Shown here: positions 21,900-33,200 of the stretch, one piece after another
Position numbering within the stretch: the stretch's first letter is position 1
How the letters are laid out: every line of letters begins with the position of its first letter
DNA from: Oxyruncus cristatus
Taxonomy: Eukaryota; Chordata; Aves; Passeriformes; Cotingidae
Length of the DNA: 64,000 bases
NCBI GenBank assembly: GCA_013399855.1
Contig: VXAY01006780.1
Location: forward strand, 950,262-1,014,261
Direction: 5' to 3'
Notes under the pieces: model-generated
Database searches by the model: none
What the model was told of the DNA's origin: nothing
Seen by the model: the letters and a program-made list of their open reading frames with translations, nothing else
Program-made: the position numbers and the translations under genes

Positions 21900-24572
21900 C
21901 TGCTCTCGACTAAGGGGGCTCAGGAACTGTTCATTTCAGCCACAGACACAAGTGTCCTGGAGCACCTGGACTAATCTTTGGGCTGTTTTAAAAGCTGGTC
22001 CCCACCAACTCCTTATATTAATGATCAAGGAATGTAGACCTTGAAAATCCTCTGCTTATACGTATCAGGGACTTCAATCTGTCTGTTCCTGGCTTTGCAT
22101 TTGGGCCTCTGGGGAGCCCAATGCTGTTCCAAGCTGCAACTCCTGAACTGAAATTAAAGCAAATCCCAATTTCAGGGGGAGCAGGTGCAGTGCCTCTTCC
22201 CAGCTCAGTGTGCCATGTCATTGACATGCCATCCCAGGCTCCCTGGGCAGCTCCCCACAGCCTCAGATTACGTGAAAATCACAATGTCCCAACAAAACAA
22301 AACAACCCAAAACCCAGGGCCCAAAAACTCGCACAGCAAAGGCCCTACATACACCCCAGGCAAGAGGGCTCCAGCACAGGGTTTGCAGACAGAGCTTCTG
22401 CCAGCATCTCTCATGACCTGTTGGCCCCTTTGGGACAATTCTGGGGGGACAAAAAGCACACAGCCCCCCACCACAGTCCTGCACCTGTAGTACCAAACCA
22501 GGGGGAGGAGCTGCTCCCTCATCCCATTCCCCAGGGCTGGTGTCAGCAATCACACCTCTGTCCCCTCACATGTCCCACCAAGATCTGCAGCAAAACCAGG
22601 GCTCCCCAAAGCTCTTGTGTCCTTCAAGGCACCCCAACACCGTCTGGCTTACCATGGGCAGAAAGAGCATCTCTTCCTTCCCAAGGAGAAGCCCCAAACA
22701 CCTGCTCTCCTAACAGGAGAGCTCTGCAAGGAGCCCCTGGGACAGGCAAACTCCTCCAGCTGCCCAGAACTGAGCGCAGCTTGAAGAGATGCCTGGAAGT
22801 GGTTTTGGTTCACAAACAGCTTCGACGGGGCTGTGAGAACCCGGCTCTGTATCCCCTGCCCTCCGCCGGGAACACACGACAGATCTCAACATGAGCCAGC
22901 ATACAAAAGTAAGCAGCTGACAACACTCCAGAGATCTCTGGTCTCCCTTAATTACAGCTCAAAAGTAAAATCGAGCAGACATCGAGCTCATGCTTGATTT
23001 AAACACAACATCAAAAGTGCAGAACAAAGGGAAGCACTCTCTCCATTTACTGCATTTATCCCTCTATTGACAGCCTTCACACGCTCCCGTGTTTGCTTTG
23101 CCTTTGTGCCAATGGTGACATGTTCCTGCTCCTCCAGGATTGCCAGGTGGACACAAGCCCCCAGGATTCAAGGGGTGTTTTGCCCCTCTCACCTACCCCG
23201 GTGCCCCACACCAAGTGTCCACTGCCTGGGCTCACACCAAGGAGGCACATCCTGGGAATGATGGGGCCAGTGGGATGGCTGGGCTATGGGTTTTGGGGGG
23301 TCCCTGTGTCACAGACTGGGCTGTGGTGGGTTGTGCTGTCCCAGTTGCTCTGGGGAACGCGGCCATGGGCACATGGCAGGTTTTGATGCCACGCTTCGCT
23401 TTACTGCTGCCCAGTCCTCTGCTGACACTCCAGGAACTGCCCTTCCCTGCTCCAAAGGCTCATCACTCTCTCAGCAAAAGACCAGGTGGGAGGATACCGT
23501 AGTCCTGCATAGTGGGATAGACACATGGATACTACAGGATGGACACAAAGGGATGGACATTCAAAGCCTAAATCCTCTGTAGGCACTTTCTGAAGTTCCC
23601 GGGATCCTACACCCTCCCAGCTTTTGGCTAGCAGAGAGGCAAGGTCCTGAAGTCCTCCAAAACTTACTTCCTACCTCGGGAAACCACAGGGGGTGACTTC
23701 TAATTGTATTTGAACCCCTCTAATTGTTTGTTTTTTCTCTTTAAATCTTGCTTGGTTCCTTCTTAGGTTGCTGGATGGTAGCCACTGCCTTCCCACAGCA
23801 GTTCGACCTTCAAGGTTCCCAAAGAACAAAAAAAACCCAAAGCGAAGGGATCCAGGACACATTTGGATGGGAGGGGGAGTGTTTCCAAACATATGAAAGT
23901 GCAAAAAATGCCTTTTATACCCCTTTTTTTTTGTATTGAGAGAGCAGGAGTTGTCCACTCATTCGACCCCCAGATGACCTCTGTGGGTAGTTGAAGACCC
24001 AGAGATCCACAGCACCAGCACCACCTTCATGACTCTGGGCACTGGGGTGTGATTTGTTTTCAGGCTAAAACTCTCTGTTTATTTTTTGCCACTGGTGCTG
24101 AAGGAGCTGGCAGGAAAGTGGGTTTGTTAAAATTCAGCTCAGCCCATCCTCCCTGACAACTGAGGGAGACAATTTGGGCTGGAAAACCTCCACGCCGCTG
24201 AATCAACCGGCTCCCAGCAGCATAGGGGGGCTCTCCTGCAGGAGAGACTGCTGTCCTTTAACCGAGCAGGAAAGGGACAGGACAAATCCCAAACATCCCT
24301 CACAATAAATATCACAGCAACAGCAGTAAGGTGTGAATTCCTGCCTGTTCCCTTTACAGGTCTCATTAAAGGCAGGTGGCTGAAGGGAATTCCTCCCATT
24401 CTAGAAGGCCAAGTGCACAGGCTGGGCTCCAAACCCATGGCATGAACTGCAACACTAATTCCCTTCAAGAGACCATGGATGAGATGGATGGGATGGTCCT
24501 TGGTGGAAAGGACCACAATGCACAGAAAAACAGGGAAAAAGATGTGTCCCTGACCCTGGTTATGTGGGTTGG
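21900..24572. other. Noncoding stretch with the longest gap-free ORF
   Basis: A plus-strand frame of 257 codons (22,121-22,894) is the longest that does not cross N. Its product is proline- and glutamine-rich, with no signal peptide, membrane segment or known domain, and third-codon bases are not biased. Minus-strand frames of 93-96 codons overlap it. I treat it as a chance opening in CpG-poor sequence. No mobile element was recognised in the interval. Confidence 0.4.
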
Positions 24573-24726
24573 CTCTGGCACAGGGGCCTCCAACTCCACA
24601 TCCCTGGAAGTGTTCAAGGCCAGGTTGGACAGGGCTAGTGGAAGGTGTCCCTTCCCGTGGCAGGGGGTGGGACTGGATGAGCTTTAAGATCCCTCCCAAC
24701 CCAAACTGGTCTGGGATTCTGTGATC
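24573..24726 (+). mobile_element. CR1 fragment, group A, internally deleted
   Basis: Sense 3' end of about 154 bases. It runs from CTCTGGCACAGGGGCCTCC to CTGGGATTCTGTGAT but lacks most of the usual GTTGCCCAGAGAAGCTGTGG segment and the CTTGGAGCAACCTGG segment. Confidence 0.9.
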
Positions 24727-24808
24727 TCAATGGTGCAAACTCCAGCCCTCCTGGACATCCTCCTTCTTGCCTCACCTTGCATCCTTACTGCTTTTCTGAC
24801 TTAGACAC

Positions 24809-24839
<31 letters not shown>
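24809..24839. repeat. ATT trinucleotide microsatellite
   Basis: Ten uninterrupted TAT/ATT units, about 31 bases. Confidence 0.97.
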
Positions 24840-26332
24840 CTTTCACTCTAAGCCTCATTTCAAGTTTCTTGCAACTTCCCAAGGTAATTATTTTGAAGGC
24901 TGAGATTTTTCACGTATTCCATGTTGAATACTTGAAGGGTTCTTTAATTTCAGCAGGTTCGTTCTGTGTGAACATCTAAAAAAAAGCCACAGCTTAGCAA
25001 ACAAACATATGGGAAGAAGGTTTTGGAGAGGTTTTTCCTGTTAAATTGTATTTACTAGTTTTACTTTTCAGTGTATCTAGTTTCATTACAGCTTTACAAG
25101 GTGCTGATGAGGCAGAAAGCCTCGAGAAAGGAGCAGTGCAATGGACACAAGGTCTCCTTGTTTCTTCCTATAACAGGAAGGGTGAAGCTCCAGGGAGTGT
25201 GATCCAGGGCTGCTTTGCATGCCGAAGCTGTTAAAGGCCAGGAATAGGAAGAAGTACCCGGCCCTTGGCTCTGTCACCCTTTGAGGGCTCAGCGTAAATC
25301 AATTATCTCACGATGGCCTAAAAATAAGCCCTGGAAATTATTCGGAGCTCTGCACAGGATTTTGCTTCCTCCTCACGCTTAGTCATAAACCTCTTTAATC
25401 AATATTAATGTTGGCAACCCATGCACGTTCCTGCCTTGTGCAAAGCAGCAGAGCATGGACCTGTTCTCCAGGGAAGGCAGCTCTGGTGGGAACCTGCCGC
25501 GGGCTGGAGGACGTGTGGGGCTGTTCCTTGCCTTAGTTGTCATGGAAAGAGCTCCTTTTTCCCCTCATCTGCAGAGTAAGTTGGTTCTAAAACCCAAATT
25601 AATTTCTGTCACACGCTACAAGGACAGGGGACAGCCCCTCACCAGCCCCTGAGCTTGTGCAGAGAAGCCACTGGGTGCATTTTTAGACCAAGTTCAGATC
25701 TCTGCGAAAGTTTGGGGCTCCTACAAAGCACAGCGTGGCTCCTGTACCTTGCCATGTAGGTGTGAAGTCAGATTTTGATGCAGCCACAAGATGTGCAGTA
25801 ACCAGTCTATATATTCATTCCTAATTTTCATTGTTTCCCAGCTATAAATACCACATTGTTACCTGCTCTGCAATACTGATACACCAGTAATAGCTTAATA
25901 CCACTATAAATCATTATTAATTTTTCATTCAGTGGCTGTGCACTTAAAAAAATTAATGGCCCAGGCCCGTCTGAGTGGTGATGTTGGATTTACAGTGGTT
26001 ATCTCCCAATTAATTGGAAGATGCTTTTGGTGCACAGAAGCAAAGACTGCAACCCATTAATTTTTGATGGAAAAAATTGCCACAGATCAATTTAACATGA
26101 ATATTAAACTTGCTGTGAATGAACATTTCATTAAAAGGAAACTTGATTTTTCATATTAGCACATTTATTTACTGTCCTGCAGCCTGTTAAAAAAAACAAA
26201 CATGGAAATCCAGCCATCAGTGAACAGAGTTTCACTATGGACTTGCTATGGAGCTGTGTTCCCTCATGTTCAGCTCCTGTAAATCCCTACTCCAGTGAGG
26301 CTGCAGGGACAAATGGTGTTGTTACCAGCAAG
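24840..26332. other. AT-rich stretch, candidate conserved noncoding element
   Basis: No gene or CR1. From 25,790 to 26,180 the sequence is AT-rich and dense in homeodomain-like TAAT/ATTA cores, with CTATAAATA-like motifs at 25,842 and 25,904 and a perfect palindrome at 26,006. The shape is typical of conserved regulatory sequence, but conservation cannot be seen from one genome. Confidence 0.35.
26006..26017. promoter_or_regulatory. 12-base palindrome CCAATTAATTGG
   Basis: A perfect dyad holding two inverted CCAAT-like ends and overlapping homeodomain cores (CAATTA and TAATTG). It could bind a homeodomain dimer. Confidence 0.3.
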
Positions 26333-26606
26333 TTCTGGAATGGTTTGGGTTGGAAGATACCTTGAAGACCATCATGTTCCATACCCTGCCATGGACAGGG
26401 ACACTTACCACTAGACCAGATTGAATTCACAGGGAAGAATTCCTTCCCAATATCCCATCTAACCCTGCCCTCTGGCAGTGGGAAGCCATTCCCCCTTGTC
26501 CTGGCACTCCAGGCCTTGTCCACAGTCCCTCCCCAGCTCTTCTGGAGCCCCTTTAGGCACTGGAAGGGGCTCTAAGGTCCCCCTGTAGCCTTCTTTTCCC
26601 ACCAGC
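26333..26606 (-). mobile_element. CR1 fragment, group A, internally deleted
   Basis: Antisense copy of about 274 bases starting TTCTGGAATGGTTTGGGTTG and reaching GTAGCCTTCTTTTCCCACC. The segment from GTTGCTCCAAGCC to CCTCACCACCC is missing: the sequence jumps from CCACTAGACCAGATTG to CACAGGGAAGAATTCC at about 26,427. Confidence 0.92.
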
Positions 26607-26747
26607 AGAACCCAAACAGCTACAGCAATTTTAGCGATGGAGGGAGACACAGGAGACAGCCAGGGAGGAAACAATCCCCAGGCACCATGCTGGGGATTGC
26701 AAATAGGGAAAAAGAACTGGTGACCCAGTTCAACATGGGATGCTGAT

Positions 26748-26886
26748 AAAGAAAACTTTATCTTTTCCCAAAGATCCAGCCTAAACCTCCTCTGGTGCAA
26801 CTTGAGGCCGTTCCCTCTCATCCTGCCCCTTGTTCCCTGCGAGCCGAGCCCCACCCAGCCCCACCCTCCTGCAGGGAGCTGAAGAA
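26748..26886 (-). mobile_element. CR1 body fragment, group C
   Basis: About 139 bases antisense, from GATCCAGCCTAAACCTCC through ACTTGAGGCCGTTCCCTCTC to CCTGCAGGGAGCTG. The 3' end proper is absent. It lies 140 bases beyond the preceding group A copy. Confidence 0.85.
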
Positions 26887-27631
26887 ACACCCACGGTTTG
26901 TGACTTTTTGGGGGTGGATATTATGAATAATTTACTGAAGAACAGAGCAATCAGGAGAACAAGCAAAAAGAAGCAATTAGTGTCCAGCCCGTTCTCTTGG
27001 CATTTCTGGGATCAACTGTAGGGCCTTCTGCATAGGAATGAGAAAATTATAGCCAAGAGCTGCCACTTAAGTGCCTCCAAAATAATTAAGCAATGAAGAG
27101 CAGCACAGGAGGGGGCAGGAGATGTTGATCGATAATCAGAAAGTGCTGCAGGTGAAGCCTGACCAGAAATGATAAACTGGTAAATGGGAGGGGCGGGAAG
27201 GAGGGGGAAATAGAGTAGGAAAGACTGAATAATGAGAAGGTGCTGCTCATCCTTCTCTGCCCCATGGGGTGTCAGGAGCGCAGACATGGATCACAGAGCA
27301 GCTGAAATGTGTCTAAATCATGATGATGAGTGAGACACCAAGTGCTGGGCTGGAGCCCATAGAGGAGACACGAGGTGGGAGGAGTTGGTACAATATGGAT
27401 AAGGATTAATATTACATCAGAAGCCAGGAATAGCCTAAAATACTGGCTGTAGCAGGCAAGGATTGGACTTGTGTAACACCCCATCACACATCCCAGTAAC
27501 AAACAAGAAGCTTAAAAGAAAGGAGAGCATCAGGCCATGGGGTGATGGCCAGAGCCTGTCAGAACTGGGGTTACTGGTGCCCCTGACTGCTGGTGGTGCC
27601 GAGGCTGGCCACCAAGTGCAGGAGTCACATC
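26887..27631. other. Noncoding stretch
   Basis: AT-rich to about 27,070, then ordinary. No gene or element recognised. Confidence 0.4.
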
Positions 27632-27775
27632 CATAGCATCATAAAACCATGGAATGGTTTGGCTTGGAAGGGGCTGTTAAGCTCATCTCATTCCAACCTC
27701 CGTGCTATGGGCAGGACACCTTCCTAGGTGTCCAGCTTCTCTAGGCAACCTGTTCCAGTGCCTCAGCATCCTTTC
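27632..27775 (-). mobile_element. CR1 fragment, group A, internally deleted
   Basis: Antisense 3' end of about 144 bases. The tail ATAGCATCATAAAACC is worn. About 60 bases are lost near 27,722-27,737, where GGACACCTTCC runs almost directly into AGCTTCTCTAGGCAACCTG. Confidence 0.9.
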
Positions 27776-29419
27776 CTCTGCATCCCAGCTGGAATGTTTG
27801 TGGCTGGGGAACGGCTGGAAACTGGGAAACCACCAGTCATTGCTTTGAATCAATGTGCAAAACGAACATAAAGGTAATTTCAGGCATTCCAAGGAAGCAG
27901 ATCTGCATTTATTCCCAATATGCAAGATGAGCTGCTGAACAAAATCCATCCTTGGAAAGAGCAGCAGTAATGGCAGGGGTCAAAAAATATTAATGGTGTG
28001 AAATGGGAAGTGGGTGCCTTGGATCAAAATATGATGTTATGGACAGAAATAGGGACTGTAGAGCTAAAAAATACCTTCATAGAGCTACATAAAGGAATAA
28101 AAACCTGTGAATGAGGCAAGAGAGCAAAGGCCACAGTGTCACTGACCCTCCCAGGGCTGAGTTCGGGGTGTTCCTGCAGCCTCCAAGAGCAAAGGGGCCG
28201 GAGGGACAGAGGGGTTGGGGATGTTTCAGATGGTTTGGCTGAACTTTGGATGTGTAGAAGTTCTTGGAAGTAGGTTAAGACATCAAATAATGAAATGCCC
28301 AGGGAAGCAGGGTGAACCATGATCCTGCCCTCCCCAGGCCCCCAGGCTGCTGGAGAAAAGGAGTGAAAAAAACCTAAGAAAATTCAGTCAGGCAGTCAAA
28401 AATCAGCTAACATGCAGCAAACTGCATAAGCCATGGTTAGCCAGGGTTTTATTAGGCAGAAGGAATATGTTACTCTGGAACTGCAGAGCTTTCAAGAGTG
28501 CCTTGCAGGCTCTTTCTTCCCCCACAAAATTGACTGGAATAGCAAGATTTCAAGATTTTCAGGGGAAAATGAGCTGGAAATAATGAAGATGCCAGTGGCA
28601 AGGAGGGAAGTCTTTACACAGGATCATTCCCAAATATCAACTGGGAAAGGGTTCCCCAGCACTTTGGATGTAGTCACTGTGAAAACACAGTATCTCACCC
28701 CTTTAGTCCCCCCTTTTAGAGATAATTTTTGCTGATATATTCTGACATTTTTCCTCCGTTCTTTTTTTACACTAAATTATTTTCCAGGCTTTATTTTTAA
28801 AACTGTGACACCCACATAACGAACTTTTTATAATAACTTCCATTTTTCTTATATATATATATATGTGTGTGTATATATATTCACACACACGTGTATATAT
28901 ATATATTCCATTTTCCATCTGGAAAGCCCTTTCGAACTCATTCCATGATCTACATTCCCTATTAGAGGGAATGAGCCTCGTTCTTTACTCTATTCAAGAA
29001 AACTTAAATTAAGCTGAAAAAAATCAGAGAAAAACAGCTTCTATATTTATACAGAAACTAGAGGTGAAAACATGAGGCTGAAGCTTTGATGTTGCAAAAC
29101 TGAGAATATATTTCTAATTTTATGAGCAGTCCAGCGAGTTTCCACGGGAATATTTCCTGCATGAGCTTGTGCCTAAAAACATCTCTGTGATCCACGCAGG
29201 GACGGGGAGTTGGTGCGTAGATGTCTGAATATTGGCTACACACACTCAGTGTCCTCATTTTTCTCCAGCTCAGAGCTGCTCCCATCTCAATAAGTTGTAT
29301 TTTTGGGTCTTTTTGCATTCCTGAGTTGAAAGCGGCTGGTGCTGAGCCGGCGATTCGGAATGTGCCACTTTGGGTGGGTTTCTCTCTCCCATTAAGGTTT
29401 CCCAAAAGCCCAGGACTGG
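27776..29419. other. Noncoding stretch with an alternating TA/TG tract
   Basis: No gene. Contains the dinucleotide tract at 28,850. From 28,720 to 29,110 the sequence is AT-rich. No CR1 seen before 29,420. Confidence 0.5.
28850..28907. repeat. TA/TG/CA alternating tract
   Basis: About 58 bases of almost pure alternating purine and pyrimidine: TA units, GTGTGTG at 28865-28871, TATATATAT, CACACACAC at 28882-28890, then GTGTATATAT. The GT and CA runs are complementary, so a hairpin or Z-DNA is possible. Confidence 0.95.
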
Positions 29420-30235
29420 CTGGAAGGGAGGGATAGGATCCAGGGGGACCTGGACAAGCTGGAGAGGTGAGTTCATGTGCACCTCCTAAATTCAACAGGG
29501 CTAAGTGCGGGTTCTGCACATAGACTGGGGCAATCCCAGCACAGACACAGGCTGGGCAGGGAATGGATTGGGAACAGCCCTGGGTAGAAGGACTTGGGGT
29601 GTTGGTGGCTGAGAGGCTGGACGTGACCCACCCCAGAACTCCCCATGCTCTGGGCTGACCCCACAGCAGGTGAGGGGGGAAATTCTGCCCCTCTGTCCCC
29701 CCTCAGGTGACACCCCACATGCAGTGCTGCCTTCAGCCCTGGGGAAAAACAGCAGAAGGATGTGGAGCTGCTGGACGGAGTCCAGAGGAGGCCATGGAGA
29801 TGCTCCCAGAGCTGGAGCCCCTCTGCTCTGGAGACAGGCTGGGAGAGCTGGGGGTGTTCACCTGGAGAAGAGAAGGCTCCAGGGAGACCTTAGAGCCCCT
29901 TCCAGTACCTAAAGGGGCTCCAAGAGAGCTGGAGAGGGACTTTGGACAAGAGCCTGGAGGGACTTTGGACAAGGGGAATGGCTTCCCACTTCCAGAGGGC
30001 AGGGTTAGATGGGATACTGGAAGGCATTCTTCCCTGCAAGGGTGGTGAGGCCCTGGCACAGGTTGCCCAGAGAAGCTGTGGCTGCCCCATCCCTGGGAGT
30101 GTCCAAGGCCAGGTTGGATGGGGCTTGGAGCAACCTGGGATAGTGGAAGGTGTCCCTGCCCAAGGCAAGGGGTGAGACTGGATAAGCTTTAATGTCCCTC
30201 CCAGCTCAAGTTTTTCTGTGATCCCATGATGACTC
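29420..30235 (+). mobile_element. Longest CR1 copy, group A, with remains of ORF2
   Basis: About 815 bases, sense strand. The left half (29,420-29,880) matches the C-terminal reverse transcriptase end of CR1 ORF2 as I know it. Landmarks are AAGTGCGGGTTCTGCAC, GGACTTGGGGTGTTGGTGG, AATTCTGCCCCTCTG and GGAGTCCAGAGGAGGCC. The frame is broken by several indels and a deletion near 29,630-29,670, so no reverse transcriptase is made. The right half is the 3' untranslated region, ending in a worn TTTCTGTGATCCCATGAT. A 16-base direct repeat lies at 29,935 and 29,958. It shows that this group is an ordinary CR1 and gives the local reference for the shorter copies. Confidence 0.93.
29935..29973 (+). repeat. 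16-base direct repeat inside CR1
   Basis: AGGGACTTTGGACAAG at 29935-29950 returns exactly at 29958-29973. Other copies read a GTGACAGGACAAGG-like string at the second place. Confidence 0.9.
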
Positions 30236-33200
30236 TGATCACTCTGTCCCACACACCAGCACAGGGAGGACACTCCTGTCTCCTGTCCCTGCTCCTCCTG
30301 CCTGCTCACCCCTCACCAAGGCCGACACCTCCTCCTGCCCACATGCCACTGGAGATGCCCTTTGGTTCCCTCAGCTCCTCCACTCCCCAGTGGCCAAACT
30401 CTTCAAACAGGACATTTCACCCCCACTTACAGTCCCTGCAGCTGCAGGAGCCAGGCAGGGAGCAGGAGGAGCTGACAGGTTGCAAAAAGCATCCATGGAG
30501 AAAGGAAGCACATTTGCTTATCTCAAAGATAGGAGACTTTTTGCCATTGGAATTTATCAGAGCATGTGTTGTTTTGCAGTTGCCTCTCACACCAAGGATA
30601 AATACGGTGTTAAATGGGATGCTCTGACCTACATTTTATGTATATTATGTCTCTTAAGCTGATAATGAGCAGAGAAACCTTGATATATTATCACTTACTA
30701 GGCAATATTTTTCTCTGCTTCCCTCCTTAGGATGCTACAGAGCATTTCGGGAACAAGATGTATTTTCTTTAATTTCTGTGAAATATTGAACCTTCCACAA
30801 ACATTAGCATTTAAAAAACTACCAGGGAACACTCTCTGATAGGAATCTTTCCCTTTTTTACTTTGAATTTGCAGACAAAAACTGAGATCAAAAAAATAAC
30901 AGTGGAAGCCACTTTGTCCTTCAGGTTGTTTCAGTTCCAGCCCCAGGACCAGGTGTCCTCAGGTCTCACATCCAACTGGATGTGACAGCTCCATCCAGTG
31001 TGGATTCCACCAGTGCCCTTGCACAGCTGCCCTTGGCTCCCTGCTGACCCTGGAGACTCACTGCTTCAGCACCCACCAGGATTTTCTCTCCTATTTCTGC
31101 TCCTGCCTCCTTCCACTGGAGGCTTTTCCTCCACCTTCTGTTATTCCTTGCACAGTGATCCACCATGACTCTGGGACTGCAGGGAGGGTCCCAGTAGCCC
31201 AAACTGCAGGTCTGGTCCTTTCCAAGCTGCACATCGCCTCCAAATTGCCTTTTCCTGGGATGTGAGGCATTTATAGGACAAGTCCTGTGTCAGAGGATGG
31301 AGAGCATCAGCAGTGGGTTTGTACAGTGCTGTTTATTCCTGTCCAGATGTCTATTCCTATCCATTCCCACTCCAGCAGAATTTTTAGTGGTGTATAATTA
31401 CAAGCAATGCCCTAAACATCAACTCCTTATTCATTTCAGGATGGACCAAAACTGATAACTCAGCATAAAAACGTGCATGTCCTAATGAAACTCTCCTTTT
31501 TCTGGGAATCACTAGTCAGGGACCCACAGATGTTGTCAGGGGAGCATTTTTAAATCTGCTACTGAAACACCAAATGGATAAATTCCCTGGAGACAAGAAG
31601 ATGCTCTGGCTGGTGAAGCCACTTTCTGTTCAAAACCCTCAGTGCTGTGAAGAGTCTTTGCATTTGAATTAGAAACAACTGTAATCTGACCATCCTTCTT
31701 CTCTTTTCACTCTATGCTTGATGAGGGAACAAGGGAATATTTTTCAATGGATAAAACAGCATTCACATGCCGGAATTACGGTATCTTTTTCCCAGAGGAC
31801 TGATTATAAAAACTCCATTATTCTCCCCACCACACCTTTGCCTGTTGGATGAATGTTAATTAATGCAAGAGGTTACGTAAAAGGTGCAGCATAGCTTAGA
31901 ACAGCACCTAGGTGATTACAATCATTTCCCCGGCAAAAGGGAAAGAGAAAGTACTTTGAAGATTTAGAGCTGAGCATGAGGAGGCAATTTTCAGGGGCAG
32001 GATCAGGAAGTCCCTCCTGAAACACCAGTGAATGCTGCCCCATCTGTAGCTCTCAGCATAAACAGCCCCACCATGAAATATCACATCACCTTCCACACTA
32101 AAAATAAAGGTGTAGGAACACTCAGGCCCTGAAGCGCCTGGAAAGGCCCAAGGCTGGAGCAGAGAATGGACAGACCATGACATGTAACCAAGCCCCACAG
32201 TCACCACTGTTCACCCAAGGCTGGTGGCTGGATGTGGACTTCTAGGACACAACAAGCAGCTTCGTAGCAGAACCACGGTGGTGGCAGAGGGATCACTAAA
32301 GGAGCTCCTCCAAGAGCTCAGGTCTTGGCTCCCTTTTCACTCAGCACTGGGATTTATGGTCTCCACGTCAGAAGTGCTTGTGGATGGCTGAACATTGACA
32401 GGATGCATCAACAAAAGGATGGGAGAACTGGGATGCCTTTAAGGGTAAATCATGCGCCTCAGGATTAAAACAAGAAACAAAAATCAAGTAATCCTGCTTT
32501 AAGCACTGAATGCTGCATTTGGAAAGGTAGGAGAGATCCTCCCTGTTCCACCATGCCCTGCACCCTGAGACTGGGAACTGCTACTTCCAACCAGCCTTTG
32601 TTAGGGTCAGGCAGTAAGGCCCCAGTTACTGGTACTGGGACAGGCAACTCCAGGGATGAGGAAAAGAAGGAAAAGCTACCAGAAACTTCTCCCACCTTTA
32701 AAATCCCATGAAATCTCCACTGTGTTTCTGCTTAGTTGACTTTCACTGTTTTAGCAGTGAGCTTCTGTTAAGGCAGAAAAAGGACTGAAATTCACTTTTT
32801 CAGGGTTTGCTTCACAAACCTGGTTTATGTGAAGAGTTGAGCTCTCTCTGTCCTCTCCGCTGGAGTAACTTTGCTCTAAAGTTGCCAAGAACTGTTCCTA
32901 AACAGCTGGAGTAGGCAGGGAGTTGCATCTACCTTGAAATTTCTGTAACAGTTACTCCTATCACTGGAACACTGTTCTCCATCCATTCATAAGTGGGAAA
33001 TAGGCAGTTTCAGTTTTTATTTAGTGGACCTGCTTAGAAAAAGTACTTTGGGGTTAAATTCATCACTTAACATTTAAACTCATAATTTAAAACTAGCAAC
33101 AACTCTGAACTTTGAGGATGGGAAGATGAAACCAACTGCAATGGCTCTGGTTGGAGTAGTAGGTGCCCTTGCTTAGGGTGAGAGTCACCACGAGCAGTCC

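Noticed and set aside
22121..22894. 257-codon ORF, the longest without N
   Set aside because: No domain, no codon bias, overlapping frames on the other strand, and a low-complexity proline and glutamine content. I see nothing to separate it from chance.
24139..24699. 186-codon minus-strand ORF
   Set aside because: Its first part is antisense CR1 and the rest shows no domain.
29670..30048. Open frames of 80-113 codons as genes
   Set aside because: They lie within a CR1 copy and are broken ORF2 or 3' untranslated sequence.
30717..30731. Acceptor-like TGCTTCCCTCCTTAG as the start of an exon
   Set aside because: The following sequence is AT-rich, with early stops in the frames I read and no donor in a sensible place.
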